64,000 nt of DNA from Actinomyces radicidentis (GCF_001553565.1 NZ_CP014228.1:434001-498000), one strand, 5' to 3'. Shown: positions 29,842 through 39,866, counted from the stretch's first letter. Notes: a model not told the origin generated them from the sequence alone. Numbers and translations are program-made.

Positions 29842-30467
29842 GCGAGCAGGCCCTTCATCTCATGGGTGGGGGTGGCGGCGAGGGCGGCGGCCTCGACGGC
29901 CCGGGCGATTTCCTCGCGGTGGCCGAAGATCGGGCGGCGCTCGATCTGGCGGGTGAGCTCGAGCATCGCGTTGATGAGCATCTCCGGGCGGGGCGGGCAG
30001 CCGGGCAGGTAGATGTCGACCGGGACGATGTGGTCGCAGCCCTGGATGACGGCGTAGTTGTTGAAGATGCCGCCCGAGGAGGCGCAGGCGCCCATGGAGA
30101 TGACCCACTTGGGCTCGGGCATCGAGTCGTAGACGTTGCGGATGACCGGGGCCATCTTGTGGGAGACGCGGCCCGACACGATCATGACGTCGGCGTGGCG
30201 CGGAGAGGCGCGGAAGACCTCCCAGCCGAAGCGGGACATGTCGAAGCGGGGCGTGCCGGTGCCCATCATCTCGATGGCGCAGCAGGCCAGGCCCATCGTG
30301 ACCGGCCAGAGAGAGCGCGCCTGGGCCAGGCCCGTCAGCTTCTCGACGCTGGTGAGCATGAAGCCCGGGCCCTCGACGGACTGCTCGGCCTCGATCTGAA
30401 GATCGTCCCGCTTGGAGGGGATGGTCTTCATCTTCTCGTTGTAGGCCTTGAACTCGGTCTTGTCCAT
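29838..30467 (-). CDS. nuoB: NADH-quinone oxidoreductase subunit B
   Basis: The 209-residue subunit ligates the terminal cluster N2 through the adjacent Cys62-Cys63 ([11 protein letters not shown]), Cys128 (MGACASSGG) and Cys157 (PGCPPRPE). The ATG at 30467 follows AGGAG by seven bases. Confidence 0.97.
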   Translation of the reverse strand: MDKTEFKAYNEKMKTIPSKRDDLQIEAEQSVEGPGFMLTSVEKLTGLAQARSLWPVTMGLACCAIEMMGTGTPRFDMSRFGWEVFRASPRHADVMIVSGRVSHKMAPVIRNVYDSMPEPKWVISMGACASSGGIFNNYAVIQGCDHIVPVDIYLPGCPPRPEMLINAMLELTRQIERRPIFGHREEIARAVEAAALAATPTHEMKGLLA

Positions 30468-30510
30468 GTGCTGCTCCTGTAGGTCCTTCGCTCCGTCTTG
30501 CCTGCGCCGG

Positions 30511-30870
30511 TCAGTCCCAGTCGAGACCGCCGCGGCGCCACTCAAGGAGGTAGGGCACGGTGATGAGGGCGATGAAGACGAGGGCCGCGCTCAGCCCGAA
30601 GAAGCCGAGGCGGTGGAACGCCGTGGCCCACGGGTAGAGGAAGACGACCTCGACGTCGAAGATGATGAAGGTCATGCCGACGAGGTAGAAGGCGACGGGG
30701 AAGCGCCCGTGGTCAGTGTTGGCCGGCGTGGGGTCGATGCCGCACTCGTAGTTCTGCGTCTTGATCTTGTTGCGCTTGTTCGGGCTGACGATCGCCGAGA
30801 GGGCGAGACCGCCGAGGGCCACGACGAGCGCGACCGCCGCCATGATGAGCAGTGAGACGTAGGGGTTCAT
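30511..30870 (-). CDS. nuoA: NADH-quinone oxidoreductase subunit A
   Basis: The 119-residue, three-helix subunit contains the [26 protein letters not shown] loop region with the conserved cysteine and the VEVVFLYPW motif. Its ATG overlaps the stop of the upstream flavoprotein gene. Confidence 0.97.
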   Translation of the reverse strand: MNPYVSLLIMAAVALVVALGGLALSAIVSPNKRNKIKTQNYECGIDPTPANTDHGRFPVAFYLVGMTFIIFDVEVVFLYPWATAFHRLGFFGLSAALVFIALITVPYLLEWRRGGLDWD

Positions 30871-32231
30871 GCTGCCGGCACCATTCTCGAGAGGATCTGG
30901 ATGAGGTGGTCGGTGGGGTCGCCGCCGCGGCGCTCCCAGCCGTCCGAGAGGAGCTTGGTCACGAGCCTCATGAGGCGCTTGCGCGGCAGCCCGTAGCGGG
31001 TGCACAGGCGCATGACCTCGGGGTGCTCGATGAGGGAGACGAAGACGCGTCCCAGCGTGTAGTAGCCGCCCATCTGGGCCTCAAGGGCGCGAGGGTACTC
31101 GGCCAGCGCGAGCTCGCGCCCGGCGGCGGTGGAGCGGGCGGAGGCGAGGGCCGCGGCCTGTGCGGCGTAGCGGCCCGACATGATCGCCTGGGCGATGCCC
31201 TCCCCGTTGAAGGGGGAGACCATGCCGCCGGCGTCGCCGAGGAGCATGAGCCCGTCGGCGTAGTGGGGCTTGCGGTTGAAGGCCATCGGGAGGGCGGCCG
31301 AGGACAGACGACCGACCTGGTTCTCCGGGGTGAAGCCCCAGGACTCGGGGCAGTTCTCCATCCAGCGGCTGAAGACGGCCTTGTAGTCGATGCGGGTCGT
31401 CGCGGCGCGGCTGGACACCGAGCCCAGGCCGACGTTGACGAGCCCCTCGCCGACCGACCAGATCCAGCCGTAGCCGGGCAGCAGGTCGGAGCGGTTCGCG
31501 GGGCCGTCCCACAGCTCGAGCTGCGACTCCATCCAGGAGTCGTCGGAGCGCGGGGAGCGGAAGTAGGCGCGCACGGCGACGCCGAGCGGGCGGTGCTCGT
31601 CCTTGCTCCGGCCGACGGAGGTGGCGAGGCGGGCGGAGACGCCGCCGGCGTCGACGACGAGCGGCGCGGTGACGGTGGCGGGCGCCTCGACGCCCGGGTT
31701 CCCGACGCGCGGGGTGGGCTTGACCTCGACGCCGGTGACCCGGCCGGAGGCGCTGGTGACGGCGCCGGTGACGGTGACCCCGGTGAGGAGCCGGGCGCCG
31801 GCGGCGACGGCGTGCTCGGCGAGGTCGCGGTCGAGCTGGGAGCGGCGGCGCGCCATGCCGTAGGAGGGCAGGGAGCGCTGCTCGGGCCACGGGACGTGGA
31901 GCATGTGGCCGCCGCCGATGACGCGCAGTCCCTCGTTGCGCTGCCAGCCGGTGGTGTCGACGCCCATGAGGGCGAGCTCGGAGACGGCGGAGGGGGTGAG
32001 GCCGTCGCCGCAGACCTTGTCGCGGCCGAGCTCGTTCTTCTCCAGGAGGAGGACGTCGAGGCCGAGGGTGGCCATGTGGTAGGCGGCGGAGGCTCCGGCG
32101 GGACCGGCTCCGACGACGACGACGTCGGCGGTGAGGTCCTCGGAGCGGGCGGGGGTGCGCACGGCGGGCTCGCCGGACGTCGGCGCGGCCTGGTGGGCCC
32201 GGCGGCTCTGCGGTGTGCGGGCGTCGGACAC
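30867..32231 (-). CDS. Geranylgeranyl reductase-family flavoprotein, probable menaquinone reductase
   Basis: The 454-residue flavoprotein has an N-terminal FAD motif (VVVVGAGPAGASAAYHMA), the family CGDGLTPSAV segment and LLGDAGGMVSPFNGEGIAQAI. The family saturates isoprenoid double bonds. The mycobacterial relative MenJ reduces the beta-isoprene of menaquinone-9. Position at the head of the nuo operon, next to menG and menF, fits that role, though a lipid-directed reductase is possible. The start is ambiguous: AAGGAGG lies 11 bases before GTG 32231, which I prefer over longer in-frame options. Confidence 0.83.
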   Translation of the reverse strand: MSDARTPQSRRAHQAAPTSGEPAVRTPARSEDLTADVVVVGAGPAGASAAYHMATLGLDVLLLEKNELGRDKVCGDGLTPSAVSELALMGVDTTGWQRNEGLRVIGGGHMLHVPWPEQRSLPSYGMARRRSQLDRDLAEHAVAAGARLLTGVTVTGAVTSASGRVTGVEVKPTPRVGNPGVEAPATVTAPLVVDAGGVSARLATSVGRSKDEHRPLGVAVRAYFRSPRSDDSWMESQLELWDGPANRSDLLPGYGWIWSVGEGLVNVGLGSVSSRAATTRIDYKAVFSRWMENCPESWGFTPENQVGRLSSAALPMAFNRKPHYADGLMLLGDAGGMVSPFNGEGIAQAIMSGRYAAQAAALASARSTAAGRELALAEYPRALEAQMGGYYTLGRVFVSLIEHPEVMRLCTRYGLPRKRLMRLVTKLLSDGWERRGGDPTDHLIQILSRMVPAA

Positions 32232-32562
32232 GAGCGCGTGCACCTCCTTCACGGGGAGCGGGGTCGCTTGGGTCGGCGGCCGAGGGCTCCGCGGGCAGGC
32301 GGAGCCGCGCATGACTCTACCGAGGAGCCGGGAGCGCTCCGGCAGCACCGGGGCCGTGGCGCGCTTTCGGCGTCATGGTGCCGCGAGGGGGTCGGGCCGG
32401 TCACGGTCGGGTCTCACCCCGGTGAACGTATTTAGCACCGCACCACCTTGCGAATTTCACGTTTGTGAAGTGGGTCTCTGGTCCTAGGCGCGCACCTCGC
32501 CCGTTCCCCCGGCGACGGCGCCGACAGGCCGGTGGTCCTCGGCGCCTGACATGATGGGCCCC
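32232..32562. promoter_or_regulatory. Divergent promoter region, menJ-like/nuo operon versus menG
   Basis: This 331-base gap drives the nuo operon leftward and menG-menF rightward. It contains an AT-richer patch at about 32,420-32,480, the most likely promoter site. Inside it is the palindrome TTCACGTTTGTGAA and, nearby, GGTGAACGTATTTAGCACC. The half-site order (TTCAC then GTGAA) is the reverse of a Rex site, so I do not assign a regulator. No confident -35/-10 pair was found. Confidence 0.4.
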
Positions 32563-33264
32563 ATGAGCCGAGCCACCCTTGCCAAGGACCCGCGCGAGGT
32601 CGCGGGCATGTTCGACGCCGTCGCGCGCCGCTACGACCTCACGAACGACGTCATGAGCCTGTGGCAGGTGCGCATGTGGCGCCGCGTCACCCGCACCGCC
32701 GTCGGCGCCCGCCCGGGCACCCGGGTGCTCGACCTCGCCGCCGGCACCGGCACCTCCTCCGTGGAGTACGCCGCCGACGGCGCCCGGGTCGTCGCCTGCG
32801 ACTTCTCCACCGGCATGGTCGCCGAGGGCAAGGCCCGCCACCCCGAGATCGAGTTCGTCGCCGGCGACGCCATGGCGCTGCCCTTCGCCGACGCCTCCTT
32901 CGACGTCGTCACCATCTCCTACGGGCTGCGCAACGTCCAGGACACCGTCAAGGCCCTGTCCGAGATGCGCCGCGTCACCCGCCCCGGCGGACGAGTCGTC
33001 ATCGCCGAGTTCTCCCAGCCGGTGTGGAGGCCCTTCCGCGAGCTCTACCGCTTCTACCTCGGCACGGCCCTGCCCGCCGCCGGGCGCCTCGTCTCCTCCA
33101 ACACCGAGGCCTACTCCTACCTGGGCGAGTCCATCGTCGACTGGGCCGACCAGGAGCGCCTCGCCGCCCTCATGCAGGAGGCCGGCTGGCGCGGCGTCGG
33201 CTACAAGAACCTCTCCGGCGGCATCGTCGCCGTGCACCGCGCGACGCGCCCCGCCGAGCAGTGA
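32563..33264 (+). CDS. menG: Demethylmenaquinone methyltransferase
   Basis: This SAM-dependent methyltransferase of 233 residues makes the last ring methylation of menaquinone. Class signatures are [17 protein letters not shown], the SAM loop [12 protein letters not shown], and [24 protein letters not shown]. The start at 32563 (MSRATLAKD) is preferred; ATG codons at 32551 and 32554 are in frame. No strong ribosome site exists, so a near-leaderless message is possible. Its stop overlaps the menF GTG. Confidence 0.93.
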   Translation: MSRATLAKDPREVAGMFDAVARRYDLTNDVMSLWQVRMWRRVTRTAVGARPGTRVLDLAAGTGTSSVEYAADGARVVACDFSTGMVAEGKARHPEIEFVAGDAMALPFADASFDVVTISYGLRNVQDTVKALSEMRRVTRPGGRVVIAEFSQPVWRPFRELYRFYLGTALPAAGRLVSSNTEAYSYLGESIVDWADQERLAALMQEAGWRGVGYKNLSGGIVAVHRATRPAEQ

Positions 33265-34832
33265 GCGCCGCCCCGCGCGCCCGCCGCACCGCGCTCTCCC
33301 GCTCGACCGTCTCCCCCGTCCCCCTCGTCACGGCCTTCCGGCCGGCGGACGAGGTCGCCGCCCACCCGCCCCGGCTCTCCTTCCGGACGACTCCCCTGCC
33401 CGAGGGGGCGCTCGCCCTGCCGCAGCGAGGCGAGGACGGCGAGCTCCACGGCACGCCGATCCCCGAGGACCCGGCCACGCCCCTCACCCTCATCGACCTC
33501 CTCGAGTCCCACGGGGACGTCGCCTCCTGGGTCCGCGAGGGCCGCGGCGTCGTCGCACTGGGCCGCACCCTGGAGATCTCGGCGCGCGGCGAGGAGAGGA
33601 TCGAGGAGCTGCGCGCCGCGTGGCGCGCCACCGTCTACGCCTCCTGGTGGGAGGACCCGCTCGTCCGCCCGGGCACGGGCCCGGTGGCGCTCGGCACGAT
33701 CGCCTTCTCCCCCGCCTCCGCCGAGCGATCGGCCCTCCTCGTCCCGCGCATGCTCGTGGGCCTCGACGACGAGGGCGGCTGGATCACGACCGCCGTCGCC
33801 GAGGGCGAGGAGCATCCGGACCCCGAGGCGCTCCTGCCGGCCCTCGTGTCCACGGCCCGCCTCCACCGGGCCGCCGCTGAGCGCCAGGAGACCGCCGAGG
33901 TGTCCCCCGGGGCCCTCAGCGAGGAGGCCTGGTGCGAGGCCGTCGTCGAGACCCAGCGGCGGATGGCCGAGGGCGAGGCCCGCAAGGTCGTCCTCGCCCG
34001 GGACGTCCTCGTACGCCCCTCGCGCGGCCTGGCCACGGGCACCGTCCTCGGGCACCTCGCCCGCCACTACCCGTCGTGCTGGACCTTCGCGGTCGACGGG
34101 ATGATCGGTGCGACCCCGGAGCTGCTCGTGCGCCTCGAGGGGCGGCGCCTCTTCTCCCGCGTGCTCGCCGGCACCGCGCGCCGCAGCGGGGCGGCCGACG
34201 CGGTCCCCGCCTCACCCTCCGCCTCCCCAGCCGGGCCGGACGGGACCGCGTCGCCCGCCCCCGGTGCCTCCCCCACCGGCGAGGAGGCCGCCCCGACCAC
34301 CGACGTCCTCGAGGACCTCGCCGCCTGGCTGACGGGCTCGGAGAAGAACCGCGAGGAGCACGAGCTCGCCCGCGCCTCGGCGGTCCGCGCCCTCGACCCC
34401 CTGTGCTCCGTGGTCGAGGCCCCGGAGCCCTTCGTCCTCACGCTCCCCAACGTCCTCCACCTCGCCACCGACGTCACCGGCGTCGTCGCCGGGGACACGG
34501 GCGCGCTGTCCCTCGTGCGGGCCCTGCACCCGACGGCGGCCGTGTGCGGGGCGCCGACGCCGTCGGCGGCCCGGATCATCGAGGAGGTCGAGGGGATGGA
34601 CCGCGGCCGCTACGCCGGGCCGGTCGGCTGGGTCGACTGGCACGGCGAGGGCGAGTGGGGCATCGCGCTGCGCAGCGCGAGGCTCAGCGCGACGGAGATC
34701 GGTCCGTCCTCCCCGGCCCGCGTCTTCGGCGGGGGCGGTATCATGCCGGGCTCGGACCCGCGTGACGAGCTCGCCGAGACCCGCGCCAAGATGCGCCCCG
34801 TCCTCGAGGCCCTGGGCGCCGCCGAGGGCTGA
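33261..34832 (+). CDS. menF: Isochorismate synthase
   Basis: The 523-residue chorismate-binding enzyme catalyses chorismate to isochorismate, the entry step of menaquinone synthesis. Signatures are [35 protein letters not shown] and the C-terminal [21 protein letters not shown]. An Ala/Pro/Ser-rich insertion sits near residues 312-340. The GTG start overlaps the menG stop. menD and menC, the next steps, lie 14 kb away beyond the mobile block and were originally much closer. Confidence 0.93.
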   Translation: MSAAPRARRTALSRSTVSPVPLVTAFRPADEVAAHPPRLSFRTTPLPEGALALPQRGEDGELHGTPIPEDPATPLTLIDLLESHGDVASWVREGRGVVALGRTLEISARGEERIEELRAAWRATVYASWWEDPLVRPGTGPVALGTIAFSPASAERSALLVPRMLVGLDDEGGWITTAVAEGEEHPDPEALLPALVSTARLHRAAAERQETAEVSPGALSEEAWCEAVVETQRRMAEGEARKVVLARDVLVRPSRGLATGTVLGHLARHYPSCWTFAVDGMIGATPELLVRLEGRRLFSRVLAGTARRSGAADAVPASPSASPAGPDGTASPAPGASPTGEEAAPTTDVLEDLAAWLTGSEKNREEHELARASAVRALDPLCSVVEAPEPFVLTLPNVLHLATDVTGVVAGDTGALSLVRALHPTAAVCGAPTPSAARIIEEVEGMDRGRYAGPVGWVDWHGEGEWGIALRSARLSATEIGPSSPARVFGGGGIMPGSDPRDELAETRAKMRPVLEALGAAEG

Positions 34833-34900
34833 CGGCCTCGCCTCAGGCGCTCGCCGGCACGGACCCGCGCGGTCCGACTCGTCCGCGGTACCACGACGGC

Positions 34901-34936
34901 GTCGCCGCCCTCCCCGGCTCGGGGGAGGGCGGCGAC
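34901..34936. terminator. Hairpin terminator
   Basis: Fifteen-base perfect arms (34901-34915 and 34922-34936) pair between convergent menF and htrA. It probably works in both directions. Confidence 0.85.
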
Positions 34937-34973
34937 GTCGTCGAGCCGGTGCGGCGCGTCCGCGCGAGCCGCC

Positions 34974-36755
34974 TCAGGAGTCCTTGCGCTCCGAGAGCGT
35001 CGCCTGGACCGAGATCTCCTTGCCGTCGCGGATGACGGTGAGGGTGGCCGTGTCGCCGGCGGAGTACTGCCGGACGAAGCCGGTGAGGGCCGCAGCCTGC
35101 GTCGTCGGCTTGCCGTCGATCGCGGTGATGACGTCGCCCTCCGCGAGGCCGGCCTTGGAGGCGGGGGAGTCGGACTCGACGGAGCCGACCTCGGCGCCGG
35201 CGCGGGTGGCGCCGTCGACCTCGGAGGAGCCGTCGCCGATGGACACGCCGAGGTAGGCGTGGGTCGCGGTGCCGGACTTGATGAGCTGGTCGGAGACCTT
35301 CTGGACGAGGTTGGAGGGGATCGCGAAGCCGATGCCGATGGACCCGGACTCGCTCGAGGAGGACGAGCTCATCGAGGCGATCGAGCTCGTGATGCCGATG
35401 ACCTTGCCGGACTCGTCGAAGAGCGGGCCACCGGAGTTGCCGGGGTTGATCGCGGCGTCGATCTGGATGGCGTTGGTGTAGACGCTGGAGTCGGTGGAGG
35501 ACTGGGACTGGCTCTGGGACTGGTCCTGCGACTGGCCGAAGAGGTCGCCGAGGCCGCCGGAGGACTGGCCCTGCGAGGAGTCGGACTCGGTGGTCGTCGT
35601 GACGACAGGACGGTTGAGGGCCGAGACGATGCCGGTGGTCGCCGTGGAGGACAGGCCGAGCGGGTTGCCGATCGCCATGACGTCCTCGCCGGTGGCGACG
35701 GAGTCGGAGTCTCCGAACTGGGCGACGGTGAGGTCGCTCGGGGCGTTCTCGAGCTCGACGACGGCGAGGTCGGTGGCGGGGTCGGTGCCGGTGACCTTGG
35801 CGGAGTAGATGCGCCCGTCGGCGAGGGTCACCTGGATCTGGGCGGCGCCGTCGACGACGTGGTTGTTCGTGATGACGTGGCCGGAGGAGTCGTAGATGAC
35901 CCCGGAGCCCTCGGCGGTGCCCGAGGAGGTCTTGACGGTGATGGCGACGACGGCGTTGCCGACGGCGGAGGTGACGGCCTCCCAGTCGGGGGCGGCCTGG
36001 GTCGAGGACACGGTCTTCGTCGTCGAGCCGGTGGCGAGGGCCGTCGAGCGGGCGGTCGCGACGGAGCTGGTCGAGGACGAGTCCCCGTCGATGGCCTGGA
36101 CGACGGCGGCGGTGCCGCCGGAGGCGATGACGGCCGCGGCGAGGGTCGCGGCGATGACGCCGCCCCAGCCGGGTCCGCGGCGCTGCTTGCGGCGGCGCGG
36201 GGCGGCGGAGTCCGCGGCGGAGCCGTTCGGGTAGCCGGAGTAGGGCGGCTGGCCGGAGCCGTCGACGCCGGTGGCGGTCTGCGGGGCCGGGGCGCCCGCG
36301 GCGGCCGCCGAGGCGGCGTAGGGGGCGCTCGCCGCGGTGGCGTAGCCGGGGGCCGAGGAGGCGGAGCCGTAGAGGCTCGTGCGGCGCGAGAGGTCGTAGC
36401 CCGCGGGCTGGCTGGGGGTGCTCCGGTACGGCGAGGGCGCCGTGCCCTGGCGCAGCGGGGTCGCGTCGAAGCGGCTCGTGTCGTGGTACGGGTCGGCCGC
36501 CGTGGAGGCGGTGGGCGGGGCGGTGGGCGGGGCGGCGGGGGCCTGCTGCGGCTCCGGGGTCCGGCCGCGCACGGCCGGCTGCTGCACGGTCGGGGCCTCG
36601 CCGGTGGACGGGGTCCGCCCGGCCGCCTGCTCCGTCGGCCGGCTCGTGCGGTCGGTGGCGTTCACCTGGGCGGCCCGCTGCCGGGCCTCCTCGGCGGCCT
36701 CGCGGCTGAAGCGCGGGGTCGTGGGCTGGGTCGCGTCGTCGTCTCGGGTGCTCAT
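34974..36755 (-). CDS. htrA: HtrA/DegP-type membrane-anchored serine protease
   Basis: The 593-residue protein has a long disordered Pro/Ala/Ser/Thr-rich cytoplasmic region (1-185) and one membrane segment near 195-220. A trypsin-like domain follows with catalytic His299 (ITNNHVVDG), Asp329 (DLAVVELEN) and Ser441 (NPGNSGGPLF). A C-terminal PDZ domain lies at about 495-590. A Ser/Gln-rich loop with repeated SQDQSQ-like units interrupts the protease domain near residues 400-425. Such proteases handle misfolded envelope proteins. The ATG at 36755 follows GAGGAGG by four bases. The 11.4-kb insertion ends 91 bases upstream of this start. Confidence 0.93.
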   Translation of the reverse strand: MSTRDDDATQPTTPRFSREAAEEARQRAAQVNATDRTSRPTEQAAGRTPSTGEAPTVQQPAVRGRTPEPQQAPAAPPTAPPTASTAADPYHDTSRFDATPLRQGTAPSPYRSTPSQPAGYDLSRRTSLYGSASSAPGYATAASAPYAASAAAAGAPAPQTATGVDGSGQPPYSGYPNGSAADSAAPRRRKQRRGPGWGGVIAATLAAAVIASGGTAAVVQAIDGDSSSTSSVATARSTALATGSTTKTVSSTQAAPDWEAVTSAVGNAVVAITVKTSSGTAEGSGVIYDSSGHVITNNHVVDGAAQIQVTLADGRIYSAKVTGTDPATDLAVVELENAPSDLTVAQFGDSDSVATGEDVMAIGNPLGLSSTATTGIVSALNRPVVTTTTESDSSQGQSSGGLGDLFGQSQDQSQSQSQSSTDSSVYTNAIQIDAAINPGNSGGPLFDESGKVIGITSSIASMSSSSSSESGSIGIGFAIPSNLVQKVSDQLIKSGTATHAYLGVSIGDGSSEVDGATRAGAEVGSVESDSPASKAGLAEGDVITAIDGKPTTQAAALTGFVRQYSAGDTATLTVIRDGKEISVQATLSERKDS

Positions 36756-36845
36756 GTGTCCTCCTCGGGCCGGGCCCGTCATCAAGATGGCTGAAGCCTC
36801 ACGCCGGGTCCTGGACCGTTTCCGACCCCTGTCTGGGACCGACCT

Positions 36846-36853
36846 GTGAAACC
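36846..36853. repeat. 8-bp target-site duplication, left copy
   Basis: GTGAAACC abuts the left inverted repeat of the first ISL3 element; the identical octamer abuts the right end of the last one at 48250-48257. Confidence 0.85.
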
Positions 36854-36973
36854 GGCTCATCACATTTGAGGGTGTAGAGGCGGGGTGATCACGGCGGCGC
36901 GTCGGTCCGCGGATGAGGGTCGAGGCCTCCCGAGGATGGAAGTTCTCACACTCACCATCCGGAAGACCTCGAC

Positions 36974-37837
36974 GTGCCTGACGCTACCTTCACGCGCCCC
37001 AACCTGACCACGTTCACCCGCCTCGACGAGCTCGGCCTGGAGGTCGTCGGCCAACAGATCGAGCCGAAGCGGGCCGTGTCGGCCTGCCGGGTCGTTGAGC
37101 CGGACCAGTGGTGGCGGCGGTGCGGCTGCCAGGGAACACCACGTGGCACCGTGGTGCGTCGTCTGGCGCACGAGCCGTTCGGCTGGCGACCCACCATCTT
37201 GCTCGTCACCGTGCGTCGCTACCGCTGCGGCGAGTGCGGGCACGTGTGGCGTCAGGACATGAGCGGAGCCGCCGAGCCGCGGGCGAAGTTGTCCCGAGGG
37301 GCGTTGCGGTGGGCGTTGGAAGGACTCCTGGTCGCGCATCTGACCGTAGCCCGGATCGCCGAAGGGCTGGCAGTGTCGTGGCACACCGCCAACGACGCCG
37401 TCCTGGCCGAGGGCAAGCGGGTCCTGATCAACGATCCGCGGCGTTTCGACGGCGTCCATGTGCTCGGCGTCGATGATTCCCCCGCACGCTGCGCTCTCAA
37501 GCGGGAGGTGCCCCCTCTGTGTGGCGGCACACCCGTCACGGCGACAAGTACGTCACCGTGATCATCGACCTCACCCCGATCAGGGATGACACCGGCCCGG
37601 CACCCCTGCTGGACATGGTCGAGGGCCGCTCCAAGCAGGCGTTCAAGACGTGGCTAGCTGCCCGATTCGAAGCGTGGCGGGCCGGCGTGGAGGTCGTGGC
37701 CATGGATGGGTTCACCGGCTTCAAGACCGCCACCACCGAAGAGTCGCCCGACGCCACCACCGTCATGGACCCGTTCCACGTCGTCAGGCTCGCCGGTGAC
37801 GCCCTCGACCAGTGCCGGCGCCGGACCCAGCAAGAAC
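36974..37837 (+). pseudogene. ISL3 transposase, interrupted and truncated
   Basis: The N-terminal zinc-finger and helix region reads MPDATFTRPNLTTF through RRFDGVHVLGVDD. A 41-base hairpin insert at 37477-37517 then shifts the frame exactly behind the first catalytic aspartate. The frame resumes at WRHTRHGDKYVTVIIDL and continues to RRRTQQE, where the IS3 element cuts it. The catalytic domain cannot be made whole, so it is inactive. Confidence 0.88.
37477..37517 (-). repeat. Short hairpin insertion element, copy 1
   Basis: On the minus strand the insert begins GAGGGGGCACCTCCC and ends GTGCGGGGGAA (41 bases). CTCCCGC and GCGGGGGA can pair. The comparison with intact ISL3 copy B shows it is extra sequence. 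Confidence 0.75.
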
Positions 37838-37875
37838 GGGCCTTCGCCCCGGATCGTGGACACGGTGTTGGTTGA

Positions 37876-38784
37876 TTATGCTGCGGTTGGCAGCGTAGCG
37901 GCCCGGTGGGCCTCGTAGGTGGACGGGGACTGGTGGCCGCACCAGCAGTGGCGTCGGCGGGTGTTGTAGCGGGTGGCCCACCGCAACACAGCCCGCCGGC
38001 AGCTGGTGGCGTCGGTGAACGTGGCGGCGCCAGCGAGGAGTTCGCGTTTCAGGGTGGCGTTGAATGACTCGGCCAGGGCGTTGTCGGCGCTGGTGGCGAC
38101 GGCACCCATGGATTGGGTGACGCCGAGTTGGCCGCAGAGTTTGGCGTAGTCAGCCGAGGTGTAGACCGACCCGTGATCGCTGTGGAACACCGCCCCGGCC
38201 AGGCTGCCCCGGTCACGGCGGGCAGCCTTGAGTGCGTCTTCGACGAGTTCGGTGCGCATGTGGTCGGCGATCGCCCAGCCGGCGAGTTTGCGGGAGAAAC
38301 AGTCGATCACGGTGGCCAGGTACAGATTGCGGCCCTCAGGCAGCGGCAGGTAGGTGATGTCGCCGACGTAGATGGTGTTGGGCCGCTGTGCGGTGAAGTC
38401 CCGCCTGAGCAGGACGGGGTACTTCTGGTCGGCTGGCTCGGGCAGCGTGGTCCGGACCCGGCGGCGGAGCCGGATCCCGGCCAGCCCGTGGTGGCGCATC
38501 ACCCGGGCGACCCGCTTGTGGTTGACCCGGTCCTGGGCCGGCACGCCGTCGTTGAGTTCAGCGGTCACCCTGGGTGCCCCGTAGGCGGGGTCACCACCGG
38601 TCTTCGGGTCCTGGACGGTCCGGATCCGTTCGGCGAGCTCGGCATCGGCCACGACCCGTTCGGCCCGGGCCGGTGCGGCGGCGCACCAGGCGTACAACGA
38701 TGACCGACAGACCTCCACAGCCTGACACAACCGCTTCACCTCCAAGGCGTGCTGGTGGTCGGCGACGAACTGGAAGCGGTTCAC
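37876..38784 (-). CDS. IS3 transposase, OrfB (DDE catalytic part)
   Basis: This 302-residue integrase-core protein has the DDE acids in YVGDITYLP, FHSDHGSVYTS and NALAESFNATLKREL. Upstream is the HTH_21 region (YGAPRVTAELND). It begins at a GTG overlapping the OrfA stop (GTGA). IS3 elements usually make an OrfAB fusion by -1 frameshifting; here coupling by overlap is also possible. Confidence 0.92.
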   Translation of the reverse strand: MNRFQFVADHQHALEVKRLCQAVEVCRSSLYAWCAAAPARAERVVADAELAERIRTVQDPKTGGDPAYGAPRVTAELNDGVPAQDRVNHKRVARVMRHHGLAGIRLRRRVRTTLPEPADQKYPVLLRRDFTAQRPNTIYVGDITYLPLPEGRNLYLATVIDCFSRKLAGWAIADHMRTELVEDALKAARRDRGSLAGAVFHSDHGSVYTSADYAKLCGQLGVTQSMGAVATSADNALAESFNATLKRELLAGAATFTDATSCRRAVLRWATRYNTRRRHCWCGHQSPSTYEAHRAATLPTAA

Positions 38785-39131
38785 CAGTTCGTCTCCCCAG
38801 CGAAATACTTGGCCGCTTTCCGCAGGATGTCCCGCTCGGTCTCGACCTTGACCTTGTCGGCCCGTAGCCGGGCGTTCTCCGCCTCCAACCGGGCGATCCT
38901 CACCGCCGCGGACTCGGTACCGGCCGACTTCGCGCCGCTGGAGGAGTGTTGTGGTGGCGCAGCCGTCGAACCTGTCCCGAACGCCCTCACCCAGTGCGCC
39001 AACGTTCCCCGGGACACCCCCAGATCGGCGGCGATGCCCTTCAACGTGGCATCGGCAGTGGACTCGTACAAGTCGACGGCCTGCCGACCGAACTCATCGG
39101 AGTAGTTCTTCGTGGCCATAGTCCTGATCAT
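38781..39131 (-). CDS. IS3 transposase, OrfA
   Basis: The 116-residue protein has an N-terminal helix-turn-helix (YSDEFGRQAVDLYEST, IAADLGVSRGTLAHWVR) and a leucine-zipper-like coiled coil (RIARLEAENARLRADKVKVE). The ATG at 39131 follows GGAGG by seven bases. It recognises the element ends and pairs with OrfB. Confidence 0.9.
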   Translation of the reverse strand: MIRTMATKNYSDEFGRQAVDLYESTADATLKGIAADLGVSRGTLAHWVRAFGTGSTAAPPQHSSSGAKSAGTESAAVRIARLEAENARLRADKVKVETERDILRKAAKYFAGETNW

Positions 39132-39188
39132 CTCGCTTCCTCCAGCAACTGCTGGATTCCACGTGTCCAAGACCCGGGGTCAGGGCCC

Positions 39189-39423
39189 GGTGACCATGAT
39201 GGCGGTGTTCCTCTCCAGGACGTATCGGTGGACCGCTGGGTGATGCGGAGTGACGGGCCGACCGCGTCGTCGCGGCCCCGGCGTTCCCTGGCGGTGGGCT
39301 TCCTGCTGGCGAACCTAGGGAGCGAAGCCGGTGCTCACCCCTCCATGCCTCGGGTGGAACGGAGCGTTCCGCCCGAGTGCGTAGAAGATATTCAACGGAC
39401 GATAGTTACCCGCAAGGTCTGCT
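39189..39423. other. Unassigned stretch between IS3 and hxlR
   Basis: I see no supported gene. A frame reading LQDVSVDRWVMRSD looks like decayed mobile DNA. The last 60 bases are AT-richer and form the hxlR promoter region. Confidence 0.4.
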
Positions 39424-39440
39424 ACTATCCATTGGTTAGT
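39424..39440. promoter_or_regulatory. Candidate HxlR operator 1
   Basis: The palindrome ACTATCCATTGGTTAGT lies 31 bases before the hxlR start. A 13/17 match (ACTTTCTAATGGGTAGT) lies before the oxidoreductase gene, so the regulator probably controls both. Confidence 0.5.
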
Positions 39441-39471
39441 GCCCGCGGGATGATGCGACTTCGAGGAGTGG

Positions 39472-39861
39472 ATGATGACGATCTGTGACGCGGCAACGGT
39501 GGGCGCGGATGGCGAACCTCGCGGGGATGTGTACTCGGCGGAGTGCCCGTGCCGGGATCTGCTCGATGTGGTGGCGAACAAGTGGGCGGCTCTGGCGATC
39601 GGCGCTCTGGCCGAGGGGCCGCAACGCTTCGGTGCGTTACAGAAGCAGCTGCAAGGGGTCTCGCCGAAGGTGCTCACCTCGACGCTGAGACGGCTGGAGG
39701 GATTCGGCCTCGTCGACCGCGAGGTCTTCCCGTCCGTTCCCCTGCATGTGGAGTACTCGCTGACCGGCGCCGGCCGTAGCGCACTCGGTCCGGTGTTCGC
39801 GCTCCGGGAGTGGGCCGAGTCGCACTACGTCCATGCGGCCTCGCATGCGGTGCACCCTTGA
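39472..39861 (+). CDS. HxlR-family transcriptional regulator
   Basis: The 129-residue winged-helix protein has the HxlR signature: an N-terminal cysteine region (ECPCRDLLDVVANKWAALAI), then FGALQKQLQGVSPKVLTSTLRRLEGFGLV and the wing VEYSLTGAG. Members often respond to quinones or aldehydes through the N-terminal Cys. It is paired with a zinc-type quinone oxidoreductase gene, the usual partner, and both upstream regions carry a related palindrome. GAGGAG precedes the ATG at 39472. Confidence 0.9.
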   Translation: MMTICDAATVGADGEPRGDVYSAECPCRDLLDVVANKWAALAIGALAEGPQRFGALQKQLQGVSPKVLTSTLRRLEGFGLVDREVFPSVPLHVEYSLTGAGRSALGPVFALREWAESHYVHAASHAVHP

Positions 39862-39866
39862 CTCGT

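Larger units (their letters stand above)
36854..37837 (+). mobile_element. ISL3-family element A, left part
   Basis: The left inverted repeat at 36854-36877 is identical to those of copy D and nearly that of copy C. The element breaks off at CAAGAAC where IS3 begins. Its first 700 bases match copy C with one substitution seen. Confidence 0.85.
37838..39188 (-). mobile_element. IS3-family insertion sequence
   Basis: The element is 1,351 bp with 27-bp imperfect inverted repeats (37838-37864 and 39162-39188) sharing CCCCGG-TC-TGGACACG. It holds two overlapping reading frames with an intact DDE domain, so it may be active. It inserted into, or replaced part of, ISL3 copy A. Confidence 0.85.

Noticed and set aside
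32420-32480. A Rex redox operator in the nuo/menG promoter region
   Set aside because: The half-site order is TTCAC...GTGAA, opposite to the Rex consensus.
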